This document shows positions 43,290-52,043 of a stretch of DNA of 64,000 nucleotides, one piece after another. A model generated the notes under the pieces. The model did no database searches. It was given only the letters and a program-made list of their open reading frames with translations, and was not told the DNA's origin. Every line of letters begins with the position of its first letter. Within the stretch, counting starts at the first letter, position 1. Made by a program: the position numbers and the translations under genes. The stretch is from an uncultured Eisenbergiella sp. (GTDB lineage Bacteria > Bacillota > Clostridia > Lachnospirales > Lachnospiraceae): the NCBI GenBank assembly GCA_910585455.1, contig CAJUEL010000008.1:60594-124593 (forward strand), in the 5' to 3' direction.

Positions 43290-45314
43290 ATGAAAAAAAC
43301 TGGATTCCGGACAGGTATTTTTTTATTCCTTCTGTTCTTTTGGCTCGCACCCGTCCGGGTGTGGGCGCAGGAGGACAAAGAAGAAGGGGATGTGACCCAT
43401 GCGCCCTACTTTTTTATCGAAAATGCCGACCCGTCTTTGGACAGCTTTCCGTTGAAGGCGACGGATGTGGCGACGAATATCAATGGCGTGATTGCCGAAA
43501 CTCTGGTACAGCAGACCTATACGAATGAAGGGACGCGGCCGATCAACGCAAGCTATGTGTTTCCGGCGTCCACAAAGGTGAGCGTGCACGGCATGAAAAT
43601 GACGATCGGCGACAGAACGGTTACCGCGCAGATCAGGGAAAAGGAAGAGGCGAAGGAGGAGTTTGAGCAGGCGAAAAGCGAAGGGAAAAGCGCCTCCCTG
43701 CTGGAACAGCAGCGGGCGAACGTGTTCACGATGAGCGTGGCGAACATCATGCCCGGCGATGTGGTGCGCATCGAGCTGCACTACACGGAAATGATCAGTC
43801 CTGTGGAAGGAAGCTATCAATTCGTGTTTCCCACTGTCGTTGGTCCCAGATATGCGAGCCCTTCCATGAATGAAAACGGCGAAACGGCGGAATGGGTGGA
43901 AACGCCTTATCTGGAAGAAGGAAAAACGCCGGATGCGGCATATAACATTACGGTCAACCTTTCGACGGGAGTGCCCATCACGGAGGTTTCCTGTAAATCC
44001 CATGATATCGACGTGGCGCATAAAGACGGCTCCACAGCGAAGATCACCCTGTCGGATCCGACGGATTACGCCGGAAACCGGGATTTCATTCTGGACTACC
44101 GGCTGACAGGGGATCAGTTAAACAGCGGAATCATGCTGTATGAGGGAGAGGAGGAAAACTTTTTTGCCCTGATGGTGCAGCCGCCGGAACACTTTGAGGC
44201 AGCGGACATTCCGGGCAGGGAATATATTTTCGTGCTGGATATTTCCGGATCGATGTACGGCTATCCGCTGGATACCGCCAAGGAGCTGATCCGGGATCTG
44301 GTCGGCAGCCTGCGGGAGGATGATTGCTTTAACGTGATTCTCTTTGCGGATGAGGTGGCGTCCCTTTCTTCCAAATCCCTGCCCGCCACCGCCGCAAACA
44401 TCGGGAGGGCGATCAGCCTGATCGACAGCATGGACGGTGGCGGCGGAACGGAGCTGTTGGCGGCGCTGCAAAAAGCCACCGCTCTGCCGGCGAAGGATTC
44501 GACTGCCAGAAGCATTGTCATGATTACGGACGGCTATATTTATGGGGAAAAAGCGATTTTTGAGCATATCAGCAAAAATCTGGACAGCGCGGGATTTTTC
44601 TCCTTTGGCATCGGAACGACTGTCAACCGCTATCTGATTGAAGGCATGGCGGAGGTGGGCATGGGAGAAGCCTTTGTGGTCACGGATGAGGAGGACGCTG
44701 CCGCGATGGCAAAACGCTTCCGCACCTATGTCCAGGCGCCGCTTCTGACCGATATTCAGGTGGATTTCGAGGGCTTTGAGGTCTATGATGTACAGCCTGC
44801 CGTGCAGTCCACCCTGTATGCGCAAAAGCCGGTCGTTCTGTTCGGAAAGTGGAAGGGAGAAGCGGCCGGAACGGTCAGAATCACCGGAAAAACCGGTCGT
44901 AACGACTATCTCCAGCAGCTTTCGGTGGACCCGGCGGATTCCCGTGAGGAAAATGCCGCCCTGCCCTGGCTGTGGGCGCGCCAGAAGGTGAAGCAGCTTT
45001 CGGATTATACGGCGGACGCTAAAGAGGATGAAAGCATAAAGCGGGAAATTACCGAAATCGGCCTGCGCTACAGCATGATGACGGAATATACCTCCTTCAT
45101 TGCGGTGCTGGATACCGTGCGCAATACCGAAGGAAGCACGGATGTGGAGCAGCCTTCTCCGCTGCCTGAGGGCGTATCAGGTCTGGCCGTTTCCACAGGG
45201 TATACGATCGGCTCGGAGCCGGGGGAATGGTTCCTGCTCTGTCTGGCGCTGCTCGTTTCTGTTTCCGGCACGATGCTCCGTTACAAAAGAAGACGGAGAG
45301 GATGCGAGGCATGA
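43290..45314 (+). CDS. VIT and von Willebrand A domain surface protein, probable exosortase substrate
   Basis: A 674-residue exported protein. A signal peptide (cleavage near VWAQE) is followed by a VIT domain at about 50-190 (inter-alpha-trypsin-like, with VQQTYTNEGTRPINASYVFP). A vWA domain with a full MIDAS site follows at about 310-480: DISGSMYG, Thr in GGGTELL and Asp in MITDGY. The C-terminus is a short motif GSEPGEW, a hydrophobic helix and a basic KRRRRG end, the tripartite form of an exosortase sorting signal. The stop overlaps the exosortase gene by ATGA. A dedicated enzyme-substrate pair is the simplest reading. Confidence 0.88.
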   Translation: MKKTGFRTGIFLFLLFFWLAPVRVWAQEDKEEGDVTHAPYFFIENADPSLDSFPLKATDVATNINGVIAETLVQQTYTNEGTRPINASYVFPASTKVSVHGMKMTIGDRTVTAQIREKEEAKEEFEQAKSEGKSASLLEQQRANVFTMSVANIMPGDVVRIELHYTEMISPVEGSYQFVFPTVVGPRYASPSMNENGETAEWVETPYLEEGKTPDAAYNITVNLSTGVPITEVSCKSHDIDVAHKDGSTAKITLSDPTDYAGNRDFILDYRLTGDQLNSGIMLYEGEEENFFALMVQPPEHFEAADIPGREYIFVLDISGSMYGYPLDTAKELIRDLVGSLREDDCFNVILFADEVASLSSKSLPATAANIGRAISLIDSMDGGGGTELLAALQKATALPAKDSTARSIVMITDGYIYGEKAIFEHISKNLDSAGFFSFGIGTTVNRYLIEGMAEVGMGEAFVVTDEEDAAAMAKRFRTYVQAPLLTDIQVDFEGFEVYDVQPAVQSTLYAQKPVVLFGKWKGEAAGTVRITGKTGRNDYLQQLSVDPADSREENAALPWLWARQKVKQLSDYTADAKEDESIKREITEIGLRYSMMTEYTSFIAVLDTVRNTEGSTDVEQPSPLPEGVSGLAVSTGYTIGSEPGEWFLLCLALLVSVSGTMLRYKRRRRGCEA

Positions 45315-46099
45315 TGATGAAGATACGTTTGAAGGATGTCCTGTGGCAAAACGGCATATTTTATCTGACCGGCTGTCTGTACATTCTGGGAATCAGGCTC
45401 TGGTACGGAAACGCTTCTTTGGAGCAATTAAAATGGATACTGGCTCCCACCGCCCGGTGGGTCAGTATCCTGAGCAAAATTTCCTTTATTTATGACCCGC
45501 GGATGGGATATGTCAATCACGCCTGGCACTTTGTCATCGCGCCCTCCTGCAGCGGCGTCCGCTTCCTGATCATCGCCGGCAGCATGCTGCTTTTTACTTA
45601 TGTCCACCGGATCAGAACCGCGAAAGGAAAAATTTTCTGGAGCATAGGCAGTCTGGGAACGGCTTATTTGTGCACTGTCTTTTTCAACGGACTGCGCATC
45701 GTAGCTTCCATTCATCTGCCGTATCGCCTGAAAGCGGCAGGGCTGATGGACGGGTGGCTCACGCCAGAACGGCTGCACACGCTGACGGGAGTTATCGTAT
45801 ACTTCACCGCGCTGCTTTTGCTTGGACTGGCCGCAGAGCTCATATCCAGGAAGCTTACGGTGAACCGGCGGGAAAATCCGTCCGTCACGGGCGGTACACA
45901 CAGCCCTTGTGTGCCACCGGCGCTCTGGTATTTCTTATTTGCGCTGGTGCTTCCCCTGCCGGGCAGGCTGCTGCGTCAGGAGTGGGACGGCTTTGGAGAA
46001 TATGCGCTGCTCGTGTCCGGCGGATGCCTGACGATCTGGCTGTTGGGAAAAACGGCATTGTTTTTGTGCCGCAGGTCCGGCTTACGGCAGCTTCGATGA
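45311..46099 (+). CDS. Exosortase-like transpeptidase (XrtK-like)
   Basis: A 262-residue polytopic membrane protein. The three catalytic positions of the exosortase/archaeosortase family are clear: Cys80 in APSCSGVRF, Arg129 in FFNGLRIVASIH and His156 in ERLHTLTGVIVYF, each at the edge of a helix. Exosortases cleave C-terminal sorting signals and are typical of Gram-negative bacteria; a few forms (exosortase K) occur in Firmicutes. ATG 45311 overlaps the VIT/vWA gene stop. Its last 18 bp overlap convergently with yaaA. The short size, with no added EpsI domain, fits a dedicated single-target enzyme. Confidence 0.85.
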   Translation: MMMKIRLKDVLWQNGIFYLTGCLYILGIRLWYGNASLEQLKWILAPTARWVSILSKISFIYDPRMGYVNHAWHFVIAPSCSGVRFLIIAGSMLLFTYVHRIRTAKGKIFWSIGSLGTAYLCTVFFNGLRIVASIHLPYRLKAAGLMDGWLTPERLHTLTGVIVYFTALLLLGLAAELISRKLTVNRRENPSVTGGTHSPCVPPALWYFLFALVLPLPGRLLRQEWDGFGEYALLVSGGCLTIWLLGKTALFLCRRSGLRQLR

Positions 46100-46840
46100 A
46101 ATTCTTTCAAATACATATGTCTGTTCGGAAGACAGCGCTTCCCGGTACACGTATCCCAACCGGTCAAAGCGCTTCATCTGTGCGGGATCTGTGATCTGCT
46201 GCTCCGCCATGTACCGCACCATCTCTCCCCGCGCCATTTTGGCGTAGGTGCCCTTGGTCACCAGCTTTCCGCCGGATTTTTCGCAAAACACGACAGTGAT
46301 GAGGCGGTCCCTTCCGGTCAGATATTTTTCCACACACCGGGAATATTCTTTGGATGCCAGATTCACGATCACGCCGTCCCCGTCGCGGACCGCGTCGTAA
46401 AGCATGCTGCCCCAGAAATCGTATAAATCCTTATGCCCGTCCAGGGATGCCTTCGCCTGCATTTCCAGCCGGTAGGGAGTTACGCCGTCCATGGGCCTTA
46501 GCACGCCGTAAAATGCCGATAAGATGCGCAGATGCTCCTGGATATAGTCGAGCATACGGCTTTCAAAAACCGCGGGCGCCATATATTGATAGGCGATTCC
46601 CTCATAGGAGAGCACTGCCGGCGTCAGATTCCGATAAAGATCCATATGGGAAAGCCGGTCGAAATTTTGCTCGGCGATTTTATCATTGCATTTCCACATG
46701 GCCTGCAGCCGGGCCTGGGGCTGTCCCTTCATCCATTGCAGGATTTGCTCCGTATACGCCAGATGGTCAGGGAGCCCCCGCGCCGGCAGGGTATCCGCGT
46801 CCGCCCGCATCTTTTTTGCGGGCGACAGAATTATTCGCAT
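46082..46840 (-). CDS. yaaA: Peroxide stress protein YaaA (DUF328/UPF0246)
   Basis: A 252-residue cytoplasmic protein of the YaaA family, which limits intracellular iron during hydrogen peroxide stress in E. coli. Signatures: ILSPAKKM at the N-terminus, FYGVLRPMDGVTPYRLEM, LYDFW and NLASKEYS. The family helix-hairpin-helix-like DNA-binding fold spans most of it. It overlaps prxQ upstream by 10 nt, so the two form an oxidative stress pair. Confidence 0.93.
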   Translation of the reverse strand: MRIILSPAKKMRADADTLPARGLPDHLAYTEQILQWMKGQPQARLQAMWKCNDKIAEQNFDRLSHMDLYRNLTPAVLSYEGIAYQYMAPAVFESRMLDYIQEHLRILSAFYGVLRPMDGVTPYRLEMQAKASLDGHKDLYDFWGSMLYDAVRDGDGVIVNLASKEYSRCVEKYLTGRDRLITVVFCEKSGGKLVTKGTYAKMARGEMVRYMAEQQITDPAQMKRFDRLGYVYREALSSEQTYVFERISSKLP

Positions 46841-47295
46841 GCGGAAAGCTCCTCCAGCATTTTCTGGGGATCCTCTGCCGCCTTTACCTTATCGTTCGCG
46901 CGGATGATGATTCCCTCCTCGTCGATCAGATAGGTGGTGCGGACTACGCCCATGGACACCTTTCCATAATTTTTCTTTTCCTTCCATACATCGTAGGCTT
47001 CAATCACCTTGCGCTCCGGGTCAGCCAGAAGCGTAAAGCCCAGGTTTTGCTTTTCCTCGAATTTTTTATGAGAGGCTACGGTGTCCTTGCTGATGCCGAG
47101 CACGACCGCTCCCTTTTCCAGAAACTGAGGATAGCGCTCCGAAAATCCGCATGCCTGCTTCGTGCAGCCCGGCGTATTGTCCTTCGGATAAAAATATAAA
47201 ATCACCTTTTTCCCTCTGTATTCCCTCAGCGTATGAAGTGTTCCGTTCTGGTCCGGCAATTCAAAATCCGGCGCCTGTGTTCCTGTTTGTAACAT
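46831..47295 (-). CDS. Peroxiredoxin, PrxQ/BCP type
   Basis: A 154-residue thiol peroxidase. The peroxidatic Cys lies in PKDNTPGCTKQACGF near 43, with the resolving Cys five residues on, as in atypical two-Cys BCP enzymes. Other motifs: ILYFYP, VLGISKD and SHKKF. It reduces hydrogen peroxide and organic peroxides at thioredoxin's expense. It is first in the operon with yaaA. No PerR box was found upstream; a degenerate short palindrome lies 58 nt before the start. Confidence 0.94.
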   Translation of the reverse strand: MLQTGTQAPDFELPDQNGTLHTLREYRGKKVILYFYPKDNTPGCTKQACGFSERYPQFLEKGAVVLGISKDTVASHKKFEEKQNLGFTLLADPERKVIEAYDVWKEKKNYGKVSMGVVRTTYLIDEEGIIIRANDKVKAAEDPQKMLEELSACE

Positions 47296-47352
47296 GTCCT
47301 GTCCTCCTTGTGGGTTTTGCTTTTCACATTCCGCTTCACAATAGCCCGATTT

Positions 47353-47382
47353 GTAACAATTCAGCTCTGTCTGCGCTGTTAT
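47353..47382. repeat. Short palindromic repeat, degenerate copy
   Basis: GTAACAATTCAGCT, CT, GTCTGCGCTGTTAT. It lies in the leader of prxQ (minus strand) and upstream of the LytTR regulator. Confidence 0.5.
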
Positions 47383-47503
47383 CCTGATTTTACCATAACC
47401 ACGCCAAAAAGCAAACGGCTATTTCCAGCAGGGATAAGATGTGTTAAAATGGTTGTTACTATTCATACACAATGGGTATCAGCACAGGGAGGAAAGCCTG
47501 GAT

Positions 47504-48250
47504 ATGGACAGAAATGCAGAGCGGCTGGGCATGGCAGAGCGCCCCATCACCGTCGCCATATGTGAGGATGAACCTTATTTTCTGGAGCAGCTGGGTAAAA
47601 ATGTCCGGCATTTTCTGGATGTAGAAGGATATGGGAGCCGGATTCTGACATTTTCCAGCGGAGAGGCGCTGTTGGATGCCGGTCAGACCTTTGACATTCT
47701 TCTGGCGGATATCAGACTGCCCGGAAAAAGCGGGCTGGAGGTCGCGCGGCAGCTTTGCAGCGGACGGCAGGACAGTCAGCTCATCTTCATTACCGCCTAT
47801 CCGGAATACGCGGCGGAGGCGTTTGAGCTGGATGCCATTCATTATATTGTAAAGCCTGTTTCCGAAGAAAAGCTGTCCCATGCCCTGAAAAAGGCGTTGC
47901 GCCACATGCCCCGGACAGACTGCCGGAGAGTCACAGTCGCGAAGGGAGCACGGACGGACCGCATTCCGATTCGGGACATTCTATATTGCGAGTCTTTGGA
48001 TCACCGGATATTTGTCCATACCCAAATGGCGGAATATGCTTATTTCGGCACTCTGGAAAAGCTGGAAAAACAGCTGGACGGGCGTTTTTTCCGCTGTCAT
48101 AAAAGTTATCTGGTCAATCTGGATTATGTTGTCAGCAGGCAGCAGGACAGCGCGACGGTGACCAACGGGGACCGGGTATTGCTCGCAAGGAGAAAGCGGC
48201 AGGAGTTTTCCAGGAGACTTCTGGATTATTTTCGGGAGGAGGTGCTCTGA
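47504..48250 (+). CDS. LytTR response regulator (AgrA-like)
   Basis: A 248-residue regulator. The receiver domain spans about 15-130 (acidic pocket ICEDE, phospho-Asp in LLADIRLPGKSG, Thr in FITAYPEYA, Lys in YIVKPVS). It is followed by a LytTR DNA-binding domain (about 140-245, with ILYCESLDHRIFVHT and FFRCHKSYLVNLDYV). Start 47504 has AGGGAGG upstream. It overlaps the kinase gene by one base (TGATG). Such pairs often control peptide signalling or bacteriocins; no AgrD/AgrB or peptide gene is seen here. Confidence 0.92.
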   Translation: MDRNAERLGMAERPITVAICEDEPYFLEQLGKNVRHFLDVEGYGSRILTFSSGEALLDAGQTFDILLADIRLPGKSGLEVARQLCSGRQDSQLIFITAYPEYAAEAFELDAIHYIVKPVSEEKLSHALKKALRHMPRTDCRRVTVAKGARTDRIPIRDILYCESLDHRIFVHTQMAEYAYFGTLEKLEKQLDGRFFRCHKSYLVNLDYVVSRQQDSATVTNGDRVLLARRKRQEFSRRLLDYFREEVL

Positions 48251-49752
48251 TGGAAACCGGTCAGATGGTGTTTTATTCCGGATGGCTGCTGGAAAACAGT
48301 CTGGTTTACTGTGTGGAATATGCTTTCATGGCGCGCATGCTCCGCTTACAAAAGCGCAATGGGTGGAGAATGGCCTGCTATCTGTGCCTGCAATGCGCTT
48401 TGACCCTTTGCGTTTTTTCTTTTGTGCCCCCGGTCCCTTTGCGGGAACTGCTGCATATGGGAGCAGCGTGTATTTTCTTCCTTACTATATGCAAAAAGGA
48501 GTGTGGCTGCCAGAAGCAAATAGAAGCGGGCGGTCGCGCGTTAGCTGTAATTACGGCGGTGGCGATCCTCTTTGCCGTCTCTTCCTTCGTCCAGGCACTT
48601 TCAGTCACCGTCTTGCGGCTGCTTGCCGCCAACCTGAAGACCGCACATCCTGCTGCGGTGTGCGTAGCGCCTGTCATGCTTTTATCTGCCGGTCTTTTAT
48701 CGGCGCTGCTGCGTCTGACTGCCCGGCGGTGGCAGCGGGTTTGCGGGATGGTGAAGATGTCGGGAAGGCAGGAGCTTTTCGAATGGAGAGCGCTTTTCAG
48801 ACGGTGGGGCTGTTTGGGAAAGACAGGTTTTTCGGGAAGGCGGACGGTTCGGAAAGAGGGCTATATTTCCGGCAGCTGTTTCTTGCTGTTTCCTTGCGCA
48901 TTCGCCGTGTGGACCGTCCGCTTTGGGCTGGGGCTGGATCACAGCAGGCTGCAGTCGGTCCGTGCGCCGTTTACAACGGGGGCGCCTGTGTGGGCTTTTG
49001 TGTGTCTGGCGGGTGCGGCAGCCGCCTTTTTCGCCGTACTGGAGCTGGCGGCGGGATCGTTTTTGGCGGATAAAATGCCGGCGTCAACAGAAATAATTTC
49101 TGACGGCGGCAAAGGAAAGCCCATCCCTTTTTTGTCAGAACCTGATGTAGATATCGCGCGGGTCTGTGCCATGCTTGCGGAGGCACAAAGATGTAATGCC
49201 CGGTATCGTTCTTTTCAGCATGATATCGACAATCATCTGCTGGTGTTGTCCGGTCTTTTGCATGAAAAGTGCTATCATGAAATGCGGCGATATTTGCCGG
49301 GAATCCTGGCTGCATCGCGGGCACTGTATCCGGCCAGGGTGACAGGAAACCCGGCATTGGATGTGCTTCTGCGGGAAAAAGTGGGCCGGGCGCGGCAGCA
49401 GGGCATTGCCGTGTCTCTTTCTGTCAGCTTGCCGGTCTCAACGGGCATCGATGATACGGAGCTGTGCACGGTTTTCGCCAATGCGCTTGACAATGCGGTT
49501 TTCGCCGTCTTAAAGCTGCCGCCAGAGGAAAGAAGGCTGGATATTTCGGCGGGCATGAAACGCGGCTTTTTGCTTCTGGAGGTGACAAATTCCTGCCTGC
49601 CGGATACCGTGGCAAAACCGGGAACCGGTCTGGCGAATATTGCGGATATCGCCCGAAAATATCAGGGGGCGCTGAATTATCAGAATGACTCCGGAACCTT
49701 TCGGCTGACTGTGCTGCTTTGCGCTGCACATCCCGGATTTGAGGAACTGTAA
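48250..49752 (+). CDS. GHKL-domain sensor histidine kinase (AgrC-like)
   Basis: A 500-residue membrane kinase. About six hydrophobic segments fill the first 280 residues. The dimerisation helix carries the phospho-acceptor in RSFQHDIDNHLLVLSGLL, then come the N-box FANALDNAVFAV and the G-box GTGLANIADIARKYQG. No linked peptide processing gene is found, so the signal is unknown. A small hairpin with a T-run (49785-49803) follows and may terminate this two-gene operon. Confidence 0.9.
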   Translation: METGQMVFYSGWLLENSLVYCVEYAFMARMLRLQKRNGWRMACYLCLQCALTLCVFSFVPPVPLRELLHMGAACIFFLTICKKECGCQKQIEAGGRALAVITAVAILFAVSSFVQALSVTVLRLLAANLKTAHPAAVCVAPVMLLSAGLLSALLRLTARRWQRVCGMVKMSGRQELFEWRALFRRWGCLGKTGFSGRRTVRKEGYISGSCFLLFPCAFAVWTVRFGLGLDHSRLQSVRAPFTTGAPVWAFVCLAGAAAAFFAVLELAAGSFLADKMPASTEIISDGGKGKPIPFLSEPDVDIARVCAMLAEAQRCNARYRSFQHDIDNHLLVLSGLLHEKCYHEMRRYLPGILAASRALYPARVTGNPALDVLLREKVGRARQQGIAVSLSVSLPVSTGIDDTELCTVFANALDNAVFAVLKLPPEERRLDISAGMKRGFLLLEVTNSCLPDTVAKPGTGLANIADIARKYQGALNYQNDSGTFRLTVLLCAAHPGFEEL

Positions 49753-49852
49753 TTACCGTTTACGCAACGGAGAATGCCTTTTGCGAAGGACACCTTCTTT
49801 TTTGGCTGCCGGCATGCTATGATGACCTCAAAAACCGGGAGGTGCTTATATT

Positions 49853-50074
49853 ATGGCAATAGTGATCAATGACCTGCAGGTACAAAAGCAAACCTTACAA
49901 AATCAGCTGTTGCTGATGAAAAGCTCTACCAACAGCGCAGCCGCATCCGGCGATACCTGCGAAGCGTTGGAAAAACAGCTCGCTGATGTTTCCGCGAAAT
50001 TACAGGCGCAAAAAAATGCGGTACAGAATGCGGCAGATCAGTCGCCGCGCTTCGACTTTTACAAAAAATCCTGA
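49853..50074 (+). CDS. Small coiled-coil hypothetical protein
   Basis: A 73-residue polar protein. The first and last thirds are amphipathic helices with heptad spacing (LQVQKQTLQNQLLLM; LEKQLADVSAKLQAQKNAVQ). It has no signal peptide. GGGAGGTG lies before the ATG and codon use resembles its neighbours, so it is probably real. It is downstream of the LytTR/GHKL pair and could be one of its targets; that is only a positional guess. Confidence 0.65.
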   Translation: MAIVINDLQVQKQTLQNQLLLMKSSTNSAAASGDTCEALEKQLADVSAKLQAQKNAVQNAADQSPRFDFYKKS

Positions 50075-50121
50075 GAAGCGGCGGGTGCCTGCTACCGGTA
50101 CATTATCTCACGGTCTGCGCA

Positions 50122-50151
50122 GTGAACGCGCAGACCTGTCTGAACTGTTAC
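50122..50151. repeat. Short palindromic repeat, left arm eroded
   Basis: GTGAACGCGCAGAC, CT, GTCTGAACTGTTAC. The right arm matches the family consensus exactly; the left arm shares only GCAGAC and part of the rest. Confidence 0.6.
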
Positions 50152-50180
50152 ATATTTCCATCAACAATTTCTGCAAACTA

Positions 50181-50278
50181 TTGAAACTTCGATAAATTTT
50201 TATTATAATATAGAAATCAGTGAGACGCCTGACAGCGGTCCGGCTTCCCGCAGCCGCAGCTGACGTTACAGCTCACTG
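50181..50278 (+). promoter_or_regulatory. Promoter and structured leader of the DUF5722 gene
   Basis: TTGAAA (50181-50186), 17 nt, TATAAT (50204-50209). The transcript would begin near CAGTGAG (50218-50224), which pairs exactly with CTCACTG (50272-50278), closing a GC-rich 47-nt domain right at the 5' end. About 90 further nt lie before the start codon, with another possible stem (CCGGTTG/CGGCAACGG). It looks like a regulatory leader, but no riboswitch class is recognised. Confidence 0.5.
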
Positions 50279-50371
50279 GTTAATCGGTCGCAGGGCGCGT
50301 TACCGGTTGTAGGGAAAACGGCAACGGCGTTGACGGCAGGAATCAAATTCATCATCGAGGAGGGAACAGAA

Positions 50372-51922
50372 ATGTTTCGAGGCAAAACCATTTACACGGC
50401 TGCAGTCACGGCATTTGCGGTGATTCTGCTGCTTTTTTCAGGTAATCTCAAGGTCAATGCGGCGGAAACGGCAACCCTGAATTCCGCATTGATTCAGGGA
50501 GATCAGGTTGTCGTATCCGGCACTTCGTCCGTTATCTCAGAGGACGGTATTCTGCACTTATATGCACAGGAAACCTTTCAGTCAGGCGTGCAGGGTGTGG
50601 AAGTGGCGCAGGCGCCCAACGGAACCGCGGTATTTAGGTTTGCATTGGGGAAAAATACCGCCAACAGCAACCTCTTTAAGAAGTTTACAATTGTTGCGAT
50701 TAAAAACGGCGTGCCGACAGCGGTTTCCAATTCCGTATATATCACGAACCCGGAAGCGGCCGCAACCCATACGACGGGCAGACGTGACGGCGGCATCAAG
50801 GGCATGCTTCCGGCGGCGCAGCTGCTCAATGCCAATAATTTGAAGGATATGGGTGTGAAACAGGTCACCTATAACCTGCTGCTGGGCAGAATCACCAACG
50901 GTGGCGGTATCAACTATCAGTACAACGGAAAAACCTATAGCTTTAATTCCAGCTATGTTGCGGAATATGACATTGTGGCAAAGCGGATGAACGCGCAGGG
51001 GATTCAGGTCACTTTCATTATTTTGAATGATCTTGGCGCGGATCCGACCCTGATTCATCCCCTGTCCCGCGGCGCAGCCGCCAATTACTATGCGTTAAAC
51101 GCGGCGGATCAGGCAGGCGTGGAGAAGCTGGAAGCGGTGGCTTCCTTTTTGGGACAGCGTTACTCCAATACCGGAAACGGGACTGTTGATAACTGGATTG
51201 TCGGCAATGAGGTAAATGCCCGCAATCCCTGGAACTACATGCAGACCTCGGATGTGAACCAGTATGCGGCAGAATATGCCAATGCGTTCCGCATTCTGTA
51301 TAACGGCATCAAATCTGAAAACGCCAACGCACAGATTTATGTGGCAACGGACCAGCAGTGGGCAGTAGCTTCCGGCCCTAACTATTTTGGTTCCCGCCCG
51401 TTCCTCGTTGCGTTCAATAACTTTGTAAAATCTCAGGGGAACATCGACTGGAGACTTTCCAGCCATCCGTATAACGTGCCGCTGTATGATCCGAACAACT
51501 GGACACCCACCCGCTATGCAACTCACAGCCAGAATTCCAGATATGTGACGATGCAGAATATTGACGTCATCACGGATTTCCTGTCCACACCGGAGTTGCT
51601 GTCGCCCAGCGGGGCTGTGCGTACGCTGAAGCTTTCCGAAGTGGGCTTTACCTCCAGCATCGGAGAGGAGCAGCAGGCGATCGCGGTCACCTATGCGTAT
51701 CTGCAGGCGATCAGCAATAAATATGTGGACGGCCTGATCATTTCCCGTGAGTTAGACGATGCGTCCGAAATCGCGCAGGGGCTGGCGGTAGGCATGCTCG
51801 CGCCCGATGGCAGACACAAACTGGCTTATGAGTATTACAAGCATGCGGGCGATCCCAATTATCTGGCGCAGGCGTCCGCATTGGCCGGTGTTGATCTGAC
51901 CAGCCGCATCACGATGCGATAA
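50372..51922 (+). CDS. Secreted DUF5722 protein (glycosidase-like TIM barrel)
   Basis: A 516-residue exported protein. The signal peptide ends near VNAAE, then comes a beta-sandwich of about 100 residues and a TIM-barrel-like domain. IVGNEVNARNPW and LSEVGFTS place two glutamates as in clan GH-A glycosidases (acid/base after strand 4, nucleophile after strand 7); SSHPYNVPLYDP lies between. DUF5722 is widespread in gut Firmicutes and its substrate is unknown. ATG 50372 follows GGAGGGAAC. It ends before a strong terminator. Confidence 0.85.
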   Translation: MFRGKTIYTAAVTAFAVILLLFSGNLKVNAAETATLNSALIQGDQVVVSGTSSVISEDGILHLYAQETFQSGVQGVEVAQAPNGTAVFRFALGKNTANSNLFKKFTIVAIKNGVPTAVSNSVYITNPEAAATHTTGRRDGGIKGMLPAAQLLNANNLKDMGVKQVTYNLLLGRITNGGGINYQYNGKTYSFNSSYVAEYDIVAKRMNAQGIQVTFIILNDLGADPTLIHPLSRGAAANYYALNAADQAGVEKLEAVASFLGQRYSNTGNGTVDNWIVGNEVNARNPWNYMQTSDVNQYAAEYANAFRILYNGIKSENANAQIYVATDQQWAVASGPNYFGSRPFLVAFNNFVKSQGNIDWRLSSHPYNVPLYDPNNWTPTRYATHSQNSRYVTMQNIDVITDFLSTPELLSPSGAVRTLKLSEVGFTSSIGEEQQAIAVTYAYLQAISNKYVDGLIISRELDDASEIAQGLAVGMLAPDGRHKLAYEYYKHAGDPNYLAQASALAGVDLTSRITMR

Positions 51923-51985
51923 TAACTATGAAAAATTTCCGTGGCATGGAATCGGAGCGTCCGGTTCTGTGTCCGTGGGAAATGC

Positions 51986-52029
51986 GAAGGAGCGAGGGCG
52001 CCGGTTGCGCTTTGACGCTCCTTCTTTTT
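51986..52029 (+). terminator. Intrinsic terminator of the DUF5722 gene
   Basis: GAAGGAGCG (51986-51994) pairs with CGCTCCTTC (52016-52024), followed by TTTTT. It lies between convergent genes. Confidence 0.85.
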
Positions 52030-52043
52030 CTGTACGATATCGT

